Source: Paraburkholderia sp. C35
Lineage (GTDB): Bacteria; Pseudomonadota; Gammaproteobacteria; Burkholderiales; Burkholderiaceae
Length of the DNA: 64,000 bases
Direction of reading: 5' to 3'
Assembly: GCF_003121405.1 (NCBI RefSeq)
Contig: NZ_QBUY01000009.1
Coordinates: 1-64,000, forward strand
In this document: piece by piece, positions 1 through 9,493 of the stretch
Layout: every line of letters begins with the position of its first letter
Position numbering within the stretch: position 1 is the first letter of the stretch
Notes under the pieces: generated by a model
The model's database searches: none
Told to the model about the DNA's origin: nothing
Seen by the model: only the letters and a program-made list of their open reading frames with translations
Position numbers and translations under genes: made by a program

Positions 1-722
1 ACCAGACCCGGCTTGTGCTTCGACGGATCGATTTCCCACAGTTCCTTGATGCCGATGCCATACACCTGCGGATCGGCGCCGTCACGCAGCTTGAACGTGT
101 CGGAAAGCTGGCGGCCCAGATGCCCGCGCGCGCCTTCGCAGAACAGCGTGTACTTGGCATGCAACTCCATGCCGAGCTGGAAGTTTTCCGTCGGCTCGCC
201 GTCTTTGCCAATACCCAGATTGCCCGTCGCGACACCCTTGACCGAGCCATCGCCGTTGTAGAGCACTTCAGCCGCCGCAAAGCCCGGGAAAATCTCGACG
301 CCCAGCGATTCCGCCTGCTGACCCAGCCAGCGCGTCACATTCGCGAGTGAAATCACATAATTGCCGTGATTCTTGAAGTTGTCGGGCAGCGCCCAGTTCG
401 GCACTGACTTCCCGCCGGTTTCACTCAAAAACAGGAAGCGGTCTTCCGTCACCTCGACATCCAGCGGCGCGCCTTTTTCCTTCCAGTCAGGAATCAACTC
501 CGAAAGCGCACGCGGATCCATCACAGCGCCCGAGAGAATATGCGCGCCGATCTCCGAGCCGTTCTCCAGCACGCAGACGCCGATCTCGACACCACTTTCC
601 ACAGCACGCTGCTTCAGCCGGATAGCGGCCGACAGCCCCGCAGGCCCGCCACCCACTATCACCACGTCATATTCCATCGACTCACGCAGCCCATATCGCG
701 TGATCAGGTTCGCATCGGTCAT
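1..722 (-). CDS. Electron transfer flavoprotein-ubiquinone oxidoreductase, 5' part
   Basis: The 240 visible residues are the N-terminal FAD-binding part of ETF:quinone oxidoreductase. This membrane-associated flavo-iron-sulfur enzyme passes electrons from reduced ETF to ubiquinone. The dinucleotide-binding GGGPAG lies at residues 24-29, followed by a typical family stretch (NGSEIGAHILSGAVMDP). The C-terminal half with the 4Fe-4S cysteines lies beyond the left edge. The start ATG is 3 bases after the stop of the HutD-like gene. It is the last visible gene of an operon that also holds ETF beta and alpha, so it probably serves this dedicated ETF. Housekeeping ETF-QO genes usually stand elsewhere in the genome, so this may be a second copy. 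Confidence 0.93.
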   Translation of the reverse strand, partial: MTDANLITRYGLRESMEYDVVIVGGGPAGLSAAIRLKQRAVESGVEIGVCVLENGSEIGAHILSGAVMDPRALSELIPDWKEKGAPLDVEVTEDRFLFLSETGGKSVPNWALPDNFKNHGNYVISLANVTRWLGQQAESLGVEIFPGFAAAEVLYNGDGSVKGVATGNLGIGKDGEPTENFQLGMELHAKYTLFCEGARGHLGRQLSDTFKLRDGADPQVYGIGIKELWEIDPSKHKPGL

Positions 723-725
723 GGA

Positions 726-1379
726 TCACCGCTCCACAGCAGCAATACCGATCGAAACCAGCCGCGCGCCGAGCCCGACAGCGTGCAGATCGATCTCTTC
801 GCGACGGCCTTCGAGCCAGATGCCCGTCATCGGTTGAAGCGACACGCTGTTGAGCAAACTGCTCCCAACGCGCCACTCGCCCGCGACACAGAGCAGGAGA
901 TGGGTCGATGCCGGCGAAACGCGCATCGAATGCGTCGCGACGCTCACAGCAGCATGACAGGCCCCGCGCCGTGTCATCACGTTGAGCACGTTCACAGGAC
1001 GCACGGACATACTGGCCCACATCAGCAGGTCGCCAGAAAACTGCACCGGCTGACCGGGCCGCGCAACCGATGCGCCATCCTGCGAATGCAGTTCCACCGT
1101 GCCTTCGTCGAGTAGCACCAGCGTGCGATCCAGCCCGCTGAAGACCGAAAACTTTGCCGGTCCATCCAGTGTCGCGATGCTGACGCGCCAGTCGAGTGCA
1201 TGATCGTCCGTGGACTGCTGTGCGACTGTGCGCGTCGTGCCGCCGCCATTCGCCCATGGCTCGGGCGCGAGGCTCGTGCAGTCGAAGAAACGGATCGATG
1301 CGTGCGAAGGCTGCGCCAGCGTACCCTTGGTGCGATGACGCCGGGTCGGCACGCGTTCCGATAACAGCGTGTCGATCAT
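726..1379 (-). CDS. HutD/Ves family cupin-like protein
   Basis: 217 residues. The N-terminal half carries the family signature ([15 protein letters not shown] at about residues 40-55, then [20 protein letters not shown]), typical of HutD/Ves proteins, small bicupin-fold proteins often found with histidine utilisation genes. The biochemical role of the family is poorly known; regulation or small-ligand binding is usually proposed. Its ATG shares one base with the TGA of the ETF alpha gene (TGATG), so the two are probably translationally coupled. No hut genes are in view, so here it most likely serves the amine or amino-acid oxidation operon. Confidence 0.85.
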   Translation of the reverse strand: MIDTLLSERVPTRRHRTKGTLAQPSHASIRFFDCTSLAPEPWANGGGTTRTVAQQSTDDHALDWRVSIATLDGPAKFSVFSGLDRTLVLLDEGTVELHSQDGASVARPGQPVQFSGDLLMWASMSVRPVNVLNVMTRRGACHAAVSVATHSMRVSPASTHLLLCVAGEWRVGSSLLNSVSLQPMTGIWLEGRREEIDLHAVGLGARLVSIGIAAVER

Positions 1380-2308
1380 CACGCGCTCCTTGCGCCGACG
1401 CGCGCTTCGAGTCCGCTGACCGTCTCGAACAGATCGCCGACCAGGCAGACGTCCGCAATCGAGAAGATCGGCGCGTCGGGGTCCTTGTTGACGGCAACGA
1501 TCATCTTCGAGTCTTTCATGCCGGCCAGATGCTGGATCGCGCCCGAGATGCCGAAAGCCAGATAGACATCGGGTGCGACCGTCTTGCCGGTTTGTCCCAC
1601 CTGCGCGGCGTTTGGCGCGTAGCCCGCATCGACGGCAGCACGCGACGCACCCAGTGCGGCGCCCATGCTGTTCGCCAGTTCGCCGAGCCGCGCCATGTTT
1701 TCCTTCGATGCGAGGCCGCGTCCGCCTGCCACGACCACGCGCGCGCCCGACAGATCCTGCCCCGACTGTTGCGCCGCCTGGCGTTCGATCAGCATGGTTT
1801 TGCTGTACACGTGCGGTGCGTCGAGCGTCACGATGTCGGCCTGTCCGCCCTCGCGTGCAACGGGCGCAAACGACGACGCGCGAAACGTCGCGAACGTCAG
1901 CACGTTTTCGCTCGCGACATTCGCCACCACGCTGCCTGCGTACATACCGCGCACGAAGTGGCCATCGCTTGAAACACCTGTGACGTCGGCGAGAAACGCG
2001 CATCCCGCGCGTGCTGCTGCACGTGGAAACGCGCCGCGCGCCAACGCGCGATGTGCAGCGGCGATCAACGCGTAGTGTGGGGAGAGACCGGGCAACACAG
2101 CGGCCAGTGACTCAGCCGTTGGCGCGGTATCGAATGCCGCGAGCAAGACCTGTTCGATGCCGGCAATACGCGCGGCTGCTTGCGCAGCGACTGCATCGAA
2201 GGCAAGCAGATCAACCGGCTTGCCAGCAAGTGTTGCCGCGCCGATCGCGCGCAAGGTCGCGTCGCTGACGACGCCGTTATCGGACTCCACCAGAACGAGC
2301 GATTTCAT
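1379..2308 (-). CDS. etfA: Electron transfer flavoprotein alpha subunit (EtfA/FixB)
   Basis: 309 residues, the usual length. The C-terminal FAD-binding domain is clear, with a VVVAGGRGL segment, [19 protein letters not shown] and NKDPDAPIF, all standard EtfA FAD contacts. It pairs with the ETF beta product to form the heterodimer that carries electrons from a flavin dehydrogenase to ETF-QO. The ATG overlaps the TGA of the beta gene by 4 bases (ATGA), and the stop overlaps the HutD-like start. In-frame sequence continues upstream of this ATG, but it lies inside the beta gene, so the start is secure. Confidence 0.95.
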   Translation of the reverse strand: MKSLVLVESDNGVVSDATLRAIGAATLAGKPVDLLAFDAVAAQAAARIAGIEQVLLAAFDTAPTAESLAAVLPGLSPHYALIAAAHRALARGAFPRAAARAGCAFLADVTGVSSDGHFVRGMYAGSVVANVASENVLTFATFRASSFAPVAREGGQADIVTLDAPHVYSKTMLIERQAAQQSGQDLSGARVVVAGGRGLASKENMARLGELANSMGAALGASRAAVDAGYAPNAAQVGQTGKTVAPDVYLAFGISGAIQHLAGMKDSKMIVAVNKDPDAPIFSIADVCLVGDLFETVSGLEARVGARSA

Positions 2309-3087
2309 GCGGTCACTCCTGTTTGTTCGAACACGCGCTGCGCGGCGATGGCTTCGATCAGCGCGGCAGTATCGGCGACTTTCACGCCCGCCTGCCGCGC
2401 AGGTGGATCGCTCAAACCGACGACGCGGGTCCGTGGCGCAAGATCCACGTTGAACACGCTTGCGTCGATGGTCTTGAGCGGCTTCTGCTTCGCCTTGACG
2501 ATGCTCGGCAAGGTCACGCGGCGCGGTTCGGCAAGCCGCAGATCGGCGCTGACAACGGCGGCGCCTTGCAGATGCAACGTCGCCGTGCCTGCATCGTCGC
2601 CGCAGGTGACGCGCCAGTCGCCGGCGGCTGATTCGATGGCGCTTGCGTCGAGCGCCTGCGGCCAGTCGAGCAGGCCTGCGAGCATCGCAGCGACGCCGCC
2701 CGTGTCGTCGTCGATGGCCTGCTTGCCGCACAGCACGAGACCATAGCCGTCGTGCGCCGACAGATACGCATGCAACAGACGCGCAACGGCGAGTGAATCG
2801 AGTGTCGCGGTGGCTTCGCCTGTATCGAGCAGTACGGCGTCGTCGGCACCCATCGCGAGCGCGGTGCGCAACACGTCCTGACAGTTCGCCTGTCCGCAGG
2901 TAAGGACGGTCACGTGCGTCGCGTGTCCCGCTTCCTTGAGTTGCAGGGCTTTTTCGACGGCGCATTCGTCGAACGGATTGAGCGACATCTTCAAGCCGTT
3001 GGTATCGATCGAACCGGCCGCGCTGACGCGCACGCGCACGTTCGGATCGACCACGCGTTTGACGGGAACCAGAATCTTGATGGACAT
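2305..3087 (-). CDS. etfB: Electron transfer flavoprotein beta subunit (EtfB/FixA)
   Basis: 260 residues. It begins MSIKILVPVKRVVDPNVRVR and contains the beta signature NPFDECAVEKALQLKE (about 40-55), CGKQAIDDDTGG (about 120-131) and LPSIVKAKQKPLKTI, as expected for an AMP-binding ETF beta subunit. It lies 16 bases downstream of the FAD-dependent oxidoreductase gene and overlaps etfA by 4 bases. The arrangement indicates that the upstream oxidoreductase donates electrons to this ETF pair. Confidence 0.95.
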   Translation of the reverse strand: MSIKILVPVKRVVDPNVRVRVSAAGSIDTNGLKMSLNPFDECAVEKALQLKEAGHATHVTVLTCGQANCQDVLRTALAMGADDAVLLDTGEATATLDSLAVARLLHAYLSAHDGYGLVLCGKQAIDDDTGGVAAMLAGLLDWPQALDASAIESAAGDWRVTCGDDAGTATLHLQGAAVVSADLRLAEPRRVTLPSIVKAKQKPLKTIDASVFNVDLAPRTRVVGLSDPPARQAGVKVADTAALIEAIAAQRVFEQTGVTA

Positions 3088-3103
3088 GACGGACTCCACG
3101 AAA

Positions 3104-4291
3104 TCAGGACACGGCGCCCGAGCCGTACTTGCCGACGAGCAAGGCGCCCGTTGAAAAGCGGTCGAGCGCATAAGGCGCAAGCGAAACATCCGTCGGCTGG
3201 CCGAGCGCATGCTGCGCGAGCAGCTTGCCGATACCAGGCGAGAGCTTGAAGCCGTGGCCCGAGAAGCCAAAGCCGACCACCAGCCCTTCAACATCGCCAA
3301 CGCTGCCGAGCACGGGATTCCAGTCGGGCGTGACGTCGTACACGCCCGTCCACGACGATGCAAGTCCTGCCGTTTCATAAGCCGGAAAACGTTCGGCCAC
3401 CTGCGCGCCGACTTCGGCGACGTAATCGAGTGAGATGTCGCCCTGTTCGGTCTCGGGTGCATTCAGCGTCTCGCCGACCACACCTTCGGAAACCAGCATC
3501 TGACTGCCGCCATAGCTGCGGAAGTACAGCATGCCGGGCGAGCCGAGATCCTTGAACGCGGGCATCCTGAACGTGTAGGCACCTTCATCGCATTCGAGCG
3601 CGAGGACGGTGTGACGCTCCGGCTTGACGGGCAACGGCACGCCGATCCAGCCGGCCAGTTCGGGCGTCCAGATGTTCTGTGTGCTGATCAGCGTGCCGCA
3701 ACTGAAGTTGCCCGCACTGGTTTCGACACCGACCACGCGCCGTCCTTCGCGGATCACGCCCGTCACCGTCGCGCCTTCGATGATCTTCACACCGCGGCGG
3801 CGCGCCGATCTCGCGAAGCTGGTCGCAACCAGATACGCATCGGCGAAACCGGCTTCGGGCTCGTAGCCGATCAGCGCGGCATCGTCGAAGCTGGCGATAG
3901 GCAGGCGCTCGCGCGCTTCGTCGCGGTTCAACAACTGCACTTCGATACCCATGTCGCGTTGTGCATCGAGCGACGCGCGCAGCGGATCGAGCTTGTCGCC
4001 GCCCGGCGCGCAGATCATGTAGCCGCATTTGACGAGGCCGCACGACGCTTCGTCGTCGCCGACGTACTCGGCGAAGTTGTTGAACGCCCACCACGACGAA
4101 CGCGCCAGCTCGACGTTCTGACGGACGGAATAATGCGTGCGCAGCAAGCCCGACGATTGCGACGTGGTGCCCGCGCCGATCGTGCCGCGTTCGAGCACGA
4201 GCACGCTTTTCGCGCCAAGCGCGGCGAGATGGTGGGCAACCGACGCACCGATCACGCCGGCGCCGATCACGACAAAGTCATAGTGGCTCAT
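3104..4291 (-). CDS. FAD-dependent oxidoreductase, DAO/sarcosine oxidase-like
   Basis: 395 residues with an N-terminal Rossmann motif (VIGAGVIGASVAHHLA, about 8-23) and the C-terminal DAO signature (VVGFGFSGHGFKLSPGIGKLLA). The DAO superfamily includes sarcosine oxidase beta, dimethylglycine dehydrogenase and glycine oxidase; the substrate cannot be read from sequence. It is the first gene of an operon with its own ETF pair and ETF-QO, so it probably acts as a dehydrogenase feeding the quinone pool rather than as an H2O2-forming oxidase (inference). The start has an AGAGG Shine-Dalgarno and is divergent from the LysR gene across a 182-base gap. Confidence 0.88.
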   Translation of the reverse strand: MSHYDFVVIGAGVIGASVAHHLAALGAKSVLVLERGTIGAGTTSQSSGLLRTHYSVRQNVELARSSWWAFNNFAEYVGDDEASCGLVKCGYMICAPGGDKLDPLRASLDAQRDMGIEVQLLNRDEARERLPIASFDDAALIGYEPEAGFADAYLVATSFARSARRRGVKIIEGATVTGVIREGRRVVGVETSAGNFSCGTLISTQNIWTPELAGWIGVPLPVKPERHTVLALECDEGAYTFRMPAFKDLGSPGMLYFRSYGGSQMLVSEGVVGETLNAPETEQGDISLDYVAEVGAQVAERFPAYETAGLASSWTGVYDVTPDWNPVLGSVGDVEGLVVGFGFSGHGFKLSPGIGKLLAQHALGQPTDVSLAPYALDRFSTGALLVGKYGSGAVS

Positions 4292-4473
4292 GGAGACCTC
4301 TGGAAGGGCAATGACGCCGATTCTAGAAAGCCAGATCGCGCTCGAATTTTGTATTAGGCAAACTTATGCTGCGTGCCCGAAAACGCTCATCGTGAGCGTG
4401 GGACGTTTTTGACGCGGCACCATGCGTCGTCGCCGGGCGGCGCGTGCTGGCCGCCTTCGATACCGGAGTCACG

Positions 4474-5454
4474 ATGAGACGAACCCAAACGCCAATCGAT
4501 CTGCGCGCGCTGCAGGCCTTCGTCGCCGTCTGCGAGACAGGCTCGATGACGGGCGCCGCGAAGCAACTCGGCGTGAGCCAGAGCGCGATCAGCCAGGCCG
4601 TATCGGCGCTCGAACGCGAGCAGGGCATGACGCTGTTCGACCGCGACAGCCGCCCGCCGCGCCCGAATATCGCGGGCCGCGCGTTGCTGGAACTGGCCGG
4701 GCCGCTGCTGGAGCATGCGCAGATGGTGACCACGCGGATCGGCGATGCGTCCAATGCCGGCAAATTGCCTGTGCGGCTGGGTTGCGTCGATTCGTTTGCA
4801 GCAACGGTCGGTCCCGAACTGATCCGCGCTGTGTCCAATTCGACGCGGCAGATTTCGCTGTGGTCAGGGCTTACGCCGGGTTTGTCGAAGCAGTTGCATG
4901 ATCGCGAACTCGATATCGCTGTGTGTACGCAGACGACGCTGAACGACGCGCGCATCGTCGAAGTGCCGCTGTTTTCCGAGGCGTTCGTCGCAGTAGTGGC
5001 GCGTAGTCATATAGCAGGCCGCGCGCAGATCGACTGGCGCACGCTGGCGGCCGAACTGCCGCTGATCCGCTACACGGCGCGCTCGGTGATTGGACAGCAG
5101 GTGGAGCGCTTTGCGCGGCACCTGGGTATCGATAGCCCGCGTCGCTATGAGTTCGACGCGACTGATCCGCTATTGAGTCTCGTATCGGCGCGTCTCGGCT
5201 TCGCGATTTCGACGCCGCTGTGCTTGTGGCAGGCGCGTCATTATCTCGACGAGATTGCCGTATTGCCGCTGCCTTCGGGGCGTCTCGGGCGGCGCGATTT
5301 TTTTGTGCTGCACCGGCAAGGCGAATGGGACGACTTCGCGGGCGAGATCGTTACGTTGACGCGCGCGGTGATCGACCGTTCGATTCAACCCGCGCTGGCG
5401 CGTGCGTTGCCGCATTTGCCCGATGTGGTCAGTTACAAACAAAACCTGTCCTGA
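4474..5454 (+). CDS. LysR-family transcriptional regulator, altered 3' end
   Basis: 326 residues. The N-terminal winged HTH (LRALQAFVAVCETGSMTGAA, then LGVSQSAISQAVSALE) and the effector-binding domain are typical. A start 30 bases upstream exists, but this ATG has GGAG 5 bases before it. The gene is divergent from the DAO/ETF operon, which it probably controls. The last ten or so codons, encoding SYKQNLS and the stop, lie in the first of three repeats that look like an insertion-sequence end. The natural C-terminus was therefore probably replaced. The loss appears small, so the protein may still function. Confidence 0.9.
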   Translation: MRRTQTPIDLRALQAFVAVCETGSMTGAAKQLGVSQSAISQAVSALEREQGMTLFDRDSRPPRPNIAGRALLELAGPLLEHAQMVTTRIGDASNAGKLPVRLGCVDSFAATVGPELIRAVSNSTRQISLWSGLTPGLSKQLHDRELDIAVCTQTTLNDARIVEVPLFSEAFVAVVARSHIAGRAQIDWRTLAAELPLIRYTARSVIGQQVERFARHLGIDSPRRYEFDATDPLLSLVSARLGFAISTPLCLWQARHYLDEIAVLPLPSGRLGRRDFFVLHRQGEWDDFAGEIVTLTRAVIDRSIQPALARALPHLPDVVSYKQNLS

Positions 5455-5582
5455 CGTTTCTCGATAAGTGTTTGATTTTTAAGTAAACTGGCATTCTTGG
5501 TAATTTTGCCAGTTACAAAGAAATCTGGACTGGACGTGTCGTCGAACTGTATTGCAGTGACAAACGAAATCTGGCCTGAGTC
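5428..5582. repeat. Three imperfect direct repeats resembling an insertion-sequence end
   Basis: Copies lie at about 5428-5456, 5508-5536 and 5554-5582. Each contains CAGTKACAAA, then AAAYCTG or AAATCTGG and a CCTGA or CTGGA tail. Copies 1 and 2 match at about 21 of 29 bases. Multiple short direct repeats of this size at unequal spacing are typical of transposase-binding ends in IS21-like elements. No transposase gene is attached, so this would be a solitary end left after deletion. The element identity is inference. Confidence 0.55.
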
Positions 5583-6184
5583 GGGACGCGGCCGTTACAC
5601 GGCCTGTTCGTCAAATTGAAGCAAGCGTCTGGAGCAGCAAATCACGAGGCGTAGTCCTCATTCGCAGGGTAAAGCCGACGTGCGTGAGACAGGTCTTCGT
5701 ATCTGCGTATAGGGAAACGCTTGATAGTGTCAGAGTTACTTCACCTCCAGATTTCGACATCCCGAAGCGCATGACACGTGAGAAGCATGCCTCGGCTGAT
5801 GAATGTTTCGAGACCTTGCAACAAGACACGTGAGGCGTCTCCGGATTGCGCGTCCGCTTTGGACCAATCGGAAGTCGCAACGAGGCGCCCTACCCAATAC
5901 AACATCACGAACCCACCTTTAGACTTTTACCTTCAGCCTGTGCCCGGACGGCACCCCAGTCGCAGAGATTCCCTCAACGCGCTAGCAAGTGCGTTGCGAG
6001 GTTGTCGCCGCGAGCCTGTGGAAGACAAGAGGGCGACGATACGACCACTACGCGGCTCGTCTGGGTGTACCGCGCGTGTTTGTCCACATGAGCAGCGACA
6101 GTTCTACCAGGCATCAGCTTCTGGTCTCCCGTGCAGGGCAAACACATGCGTTCCTCTTAAACGCATCCCTGCCTCGATGTGGAC
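5583..6184. other. Non-coding stretch, possible decayed insertion
   Basis: About 600 bases follow the repeats up to the porin stop. A minus-strand reading frame of 89 codons (5611-5880) resembles nothing I know. I see no convincing terminator or RNA gene. The stretch may be the residue of the insertion whose end lies at 5428-5582. Confidence 0.3.
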
Positions 6185-7342
6185 CTAGAATGCGTGAGTG
6201 ATGCCTACGGCGACGATCTGTTGTGTGCTCGCGCCCGACGCAATATCGAAAGAGCCGACTACAGCCTGCGCCGGTTGCAGGGAACCTTCACCGTTTCGCT
6301 GCTCACCGATTGCGTGTACATGCGCGGCCATCGAATAGACGGACGTTCGTTTACTCAACGAGTAAATCGCCCCAACCACGAACGCATGATACTTCGCCGA
6401 AGAATCCCCTAGCGCCCTAGTGTAGCTGTAGCCCGCACCGATTCGTAAGGGCGCAGTCATGGTGTAAGCGGCATATACAGAACCATTGTGGAATTTTTCA
6501 TCCTCCGCAAAAGTAGACGCGCCATCGCGATTATAGGAGGAGTAGCTGTAAGCGGCACCCACCTGGAGCCCGTTCGCTTGGTACATACCACCGACCCGTG
6601 CGATGTTGACAGAGCGTGCGCTTTGATATCCGGCATTCGCGGGACTATTAAACAGCGAATCACCGGTTGATTTCCCTCTTGAGGCGAAAGCGGCGTTTCC
6701 ATTATCGATATGTATGTAACCTCCTCCGAAAGAAAACGGGCCGGTGTGATATCCAAGGGCTCCAGACCACGTTTGACCGGAGCCCGTCGCTCCTGCGAGG
6801 CCACCCAGCGCATACATAGCTTCAAGTTGAACACCTTGATAGGTTGCGCTCGTCCACTTGACTGCATTGCTAAAGCGAGCCGAGTCATCATAGTTGTCTA
6901 CATCCCCCGGGGTGGCTGCGATTGGCCCGAAGACCCAGTCTGCTGTCAGTGGTTGAACCTGATCGGTGACCGGATCATATTGACGCCCGAGGGTAAGCGA
7001 GCCGAGTTTCTCGCTGGAAAGACCAACGTATGCTGAACGTCCGAAAAGGACATTCGACCCGCTCATCTGGCCGTTGCCTACATTAAAGCCGCTCTCTAGC
7101 GTAAAGATTGCCTTCAGGCCGCCCCCAAGGTCTTCGGAGCCCTTCATACCCCACCGCGGTCCAGCGGCAACGGGCGTCATCGTTATCTGTGTCGAATGCC
7201 AACCGCTGTTGTGGATATATGCGACGCTGGTGTCAAGAATGCCGTACAGGGTGACGGAACTCTGTGCCTGAGCGCCTGAAGCGCAACCAAGGGCCGTAAG
7301 CGCCATTCCCGCCTTCATATAAAATGTCGGTGCCAGTCTCAT
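6185..7342 (-). CDS. Gram-negative porin (OmpC-like, Burkholderiales type)
   Basis: 385 residues. The signal peptide ends GAQAQSSVTLYG, the classic beginning of Burkholderiales general porins, and the chain ends in a terminal phenylalanine (GITHAF) as needed for outer-membrane assembly. Internal strands such as SVTLYGILDTSVAYI, LGSLTLGRQYDPV and GAIYSLSKRTSVYSMA fit a 16-stranded trimeric porin. The start with GGGGAG 6 bases upstream is preferred over an in-frame upstream ATG. It stands close to the catabolic genes and may admit their aromatic or amide substrates, which is inference. Confidence 0.93.
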   Translation of the reverse strand: MRLAPTFYMKAGMALTALGCASGAQAQSSVTLYGILDTSVAYIHNSGWHSTQITMTPVAAGPRWGMKGSEDLGGGLKAIFTLESGFNVGNGQMSGSNVLFGRSAYVGLSSEKLGSLTLGRQYDPVTDQVQPLTADWVFGPIAATPGDVDNYDDSARFSNAVKWTSATYQGVQLEAMYALGGLAGATGSGQTWSGALGYHTGPFSFGGGYIHIDNGNAAFASRGKSTGDSLFNSPANAGYQSARSVNIARVGGMYQANGLQVGAAYSYSSYNRDGASTFAEDEKFHNGSVYAAYTMTAPLRIGAGYSYTRALGDSSAKYHAFVVGAIYSLSKRTSVYSMAAHVHAIGEQRNGEGSLQPAQAVVGSFDIASGASTQQIVAVGITHAF

Positions 7343-8001
7343 AAAATCTCCCCTTTTAAGAAATGGAATCACTGTCATAGCAAGTGTCGGAAGCCTGGTC
7401 GGCACGCTACTTTTTTCTGCCCAGAACTTGATTTATTGCGTTAAGGTCTACTAATTCAGTACGCGGATTAAAGTCATAAAAATAACTGTCTGACGACGGG
7501 CCCACACGATTCTTCCTTTTTCTTGGCAACGGGTATTAGTGGTGGCTCGTGCAGCCGACCCTGTTAGGAAACGCGATTTAACATCCGAATCGGTGCAACA
7601 GTCACACTCTAAGAAGTCAAAAATTCGTGAGGCAAGCACGAAGGCCGAACGGAGGTTTCGTCAATGGCGAAATCAGAAAAGAAACGCAGATGGAAGATGC
7701 GAAGCGCTTTCAATCGTTGACGTTTGGTGGGTATTGCCTCCGAATTCGTAGGGCGAGGCCTGACAAGACGTCAATCGAAAAGAGGTGATCTTGCGGTAGG
7801 TGGTGGGAGTTTGAGCAGTTGGCTGACCGCAAGCCTCCCGGGCGTTCGCAAAGCGGAGCGCGATTCCATCTTGCCTGGCCAAAGCGTGGTTTCCACGACT
7901 CATCGCATTGTGGCTCGTCGCTCCCTCGAAGCGGGCCAATCAACAAAGCGTGGTTCGGGGGAGCTTTTGCGATCCTGTTTAATGCTCGCAGGGAAACGAA
8001 A
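7343..8001. other. Intergenic region upstream of the porin gene
   Basis: About 660 bases between the 3' end of the serine hydrolase gene and the porin start, both on the minus strand. It should carry the porin promoter. I see no convincing gene, RNA or strong hairpin; the short open frames here have no recognisable motif. Confidence 0.3.
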
Positions 8002-9450
8002 TTACGTATGCAGCGCGCGGAGGACGCCCTGCAAGAGACCGTCCACGTTGGTTTTGCTTGCTGCGTAACCACGAGCGTGGCCCATCCGGACAACGACAAG
8101 ATCAAGGCTGGGGACGATGAATACGTGTTGACCACCGCCACCGGCCATAAAGAACGCATCATTTGGCAGACAGAACTCACGCGTCGTATTCAACAGGAAT
8201 TGCGCGCCATAGTTTTGCTTGGCCCAGGCGGGGGCGGGAGTGCGGACAAACTGGACCCATTCGTTCGATAGGACCTGCGTCCCGTTCCAGTTCCCATCCT
8301 GCAGATAGAGCTGACCCAGGCGTGCCCAATCTCGTGCGGTTCCGTAGTTGAAGCCGCTAATGATGAATCGGCCCCAGCGATCAGTCTCGTGTATCAGACC
8401 TCGCATGCCGATGCGGTCGAAGAGATTGCTTTGGGGCCATGAAAGCGGGTCCAACCCGAGAGTGCGTATCGTATTGAAGTAAATCGCAGAAAGGGACAAC
8501 GTATCGCAATTTCTGTAACGACCGACGGTCGCGGGTGGGAATTCTGACGGTCTTTGCGTTGCAAAGTCTTCTACGTTGATAGCGCTCGCATATGGGTAGA
8601 AGTGCTCGGGAACACCCGTGGACCAAGCGGTCCGCGGCTCTTCGGCGCCTTCGCACTTCAATCCGCTCGACATGTTCAGCAAATGCCGCAGTGTGATATT
8701 GCGCCGGTCATCGCCACTATCGCGCCATGCCGGTATTGGTGCAGGATCATCAAGAGAGAGTTTTCCATCCTGAACCAGTAGGCCGATGAACGTGCAAAGC
8801 ACACTTTTCCCCATCGACCAACTCTCGAGCGGCATATCGCGGTGAATGCTATCGGCGTACATTTCTCCGACAATCCGCCCGTGTTTGACGACTACGACGG
8901 CGGCATGTTGCGCGGTTCGGTCGGCAAAGGCGTCACAAAGCGCATATTCGACTTCCTGCTTCATGCTCTCGCTGACCTTTGTGCCTTCGTTGCTCGGATC
9001 TACGAGCCACTCGCCGCTATCAGTCTGTCTGCGCGCCACATCGATTGGGGAGAAGTGAAGATGAAGCTGCCCGTCCTCCGGCATGATGATAGTGCCCTGG
9101 TCACCGGTGTACTGCGCCGTACGAGTGACGGTCCCAAGGCTCTTAAGTCTCGTCGCTTCTGCAGTCCAATCCGCATCAAATTCCGGATGTGCGCTGCAGT
9201 GACTGTCGATAAGCGTTCTTACCTGCGAATCGCCCAAAGTGACGGAAACTTCGACTCGGCGGGCGGCGCCATCTACCTTCCATCGAGCTATTTCGGTTAG
9301 TGCCTCAGGAAGCTGGAAGGCATGCAGGGCCCAGGGTGCACTGTTACGGAAAGCCTCTTCCGGATCTCGGCCGGAAATGAAAACGGCCGAACACAGCACT
9401 TTGGCTGTCGTGGCCAATAGCATCTCGATGGGGATAATGGCGTCTTTCAT
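8002..9450 (-). CDS. Serine hydrolase, beta-lactamase class C / NylB-like
   Basis: 482 residues. The C-terminal half is a class C beta-lactamase-like hydrolase domain with the SxxK nucleophile motif S-M-G-K (212-215) and a tyrosine motif Y-R-N (312-314), as in 6-aminohexanoate-dimer hydrolase and related esterases or amidases. A GGGGQH turn near the C-terminus takes the place of the KTG box. The first 160 residues form an extra N-terminal part I do not recognise. No signal peptide is obvious. The start has only a weak AGAGA site 44 bases after the enolase-like gene, which suggests one operon. It may hydrolyse an ester or amide precursor for this pathway. Confidence 0.8.
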   Translation of the reverse strand: MKDAIIPIEMLLATTAKVLCSAVFISGRDPEEAFRNSAPWALHAFQLPEALTEIARWKVDGAARRVEVSVTLGDSQVRTLIDSHCSAHPEFDADWTAEATRLKSLGTVTRTAQYTGDQGTIIMPEDGQLHLHFSPIDVARRQTDSGEWLVDPSNEGTKVSESMKQEVEYALCDAFADRTAQHAAVVVVKHGRIVGEMYADSIHRDMPLESWSMGKSVLCTFIGLLVQDGKLSLDDPAPIPAWRDSGDDRRNITLRHLLNMSSGLKCEGAEEPRTAWSTGVPEHFYPYASAINVEDFATQRPSEFPPATVGRYRNCDTLSLSAIYFNTIRTLGLDPLSWPQSNLFDRIGMRGLIHETDRWGRFIISGFNYGTARDWARLGQLYLQDGNWNGTQVLSNEWVQFVRTPAPAWAKQNYGAQFLLNTTREFCLPNDAFFMAGGGGQHVFIVPSLDLVVVRMGHARGYAASKTNVDGLLQGVLRALHT

Positions 9451-9493
9451 CAATCTGTCTCTAGCGATTGCTCGTGCAAAAGGGAGCCTCGGC

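Noticed and set aside
1..4291. Long opposite-strand frames across the ETF operon
   Set aside because: They are high-GC shadows; all motifs read on the minus strand.
5611..5880. 89-codon minus-strand frame
   Set aside because: No motif, no ribosome site, and it lies in likely insertion debris.
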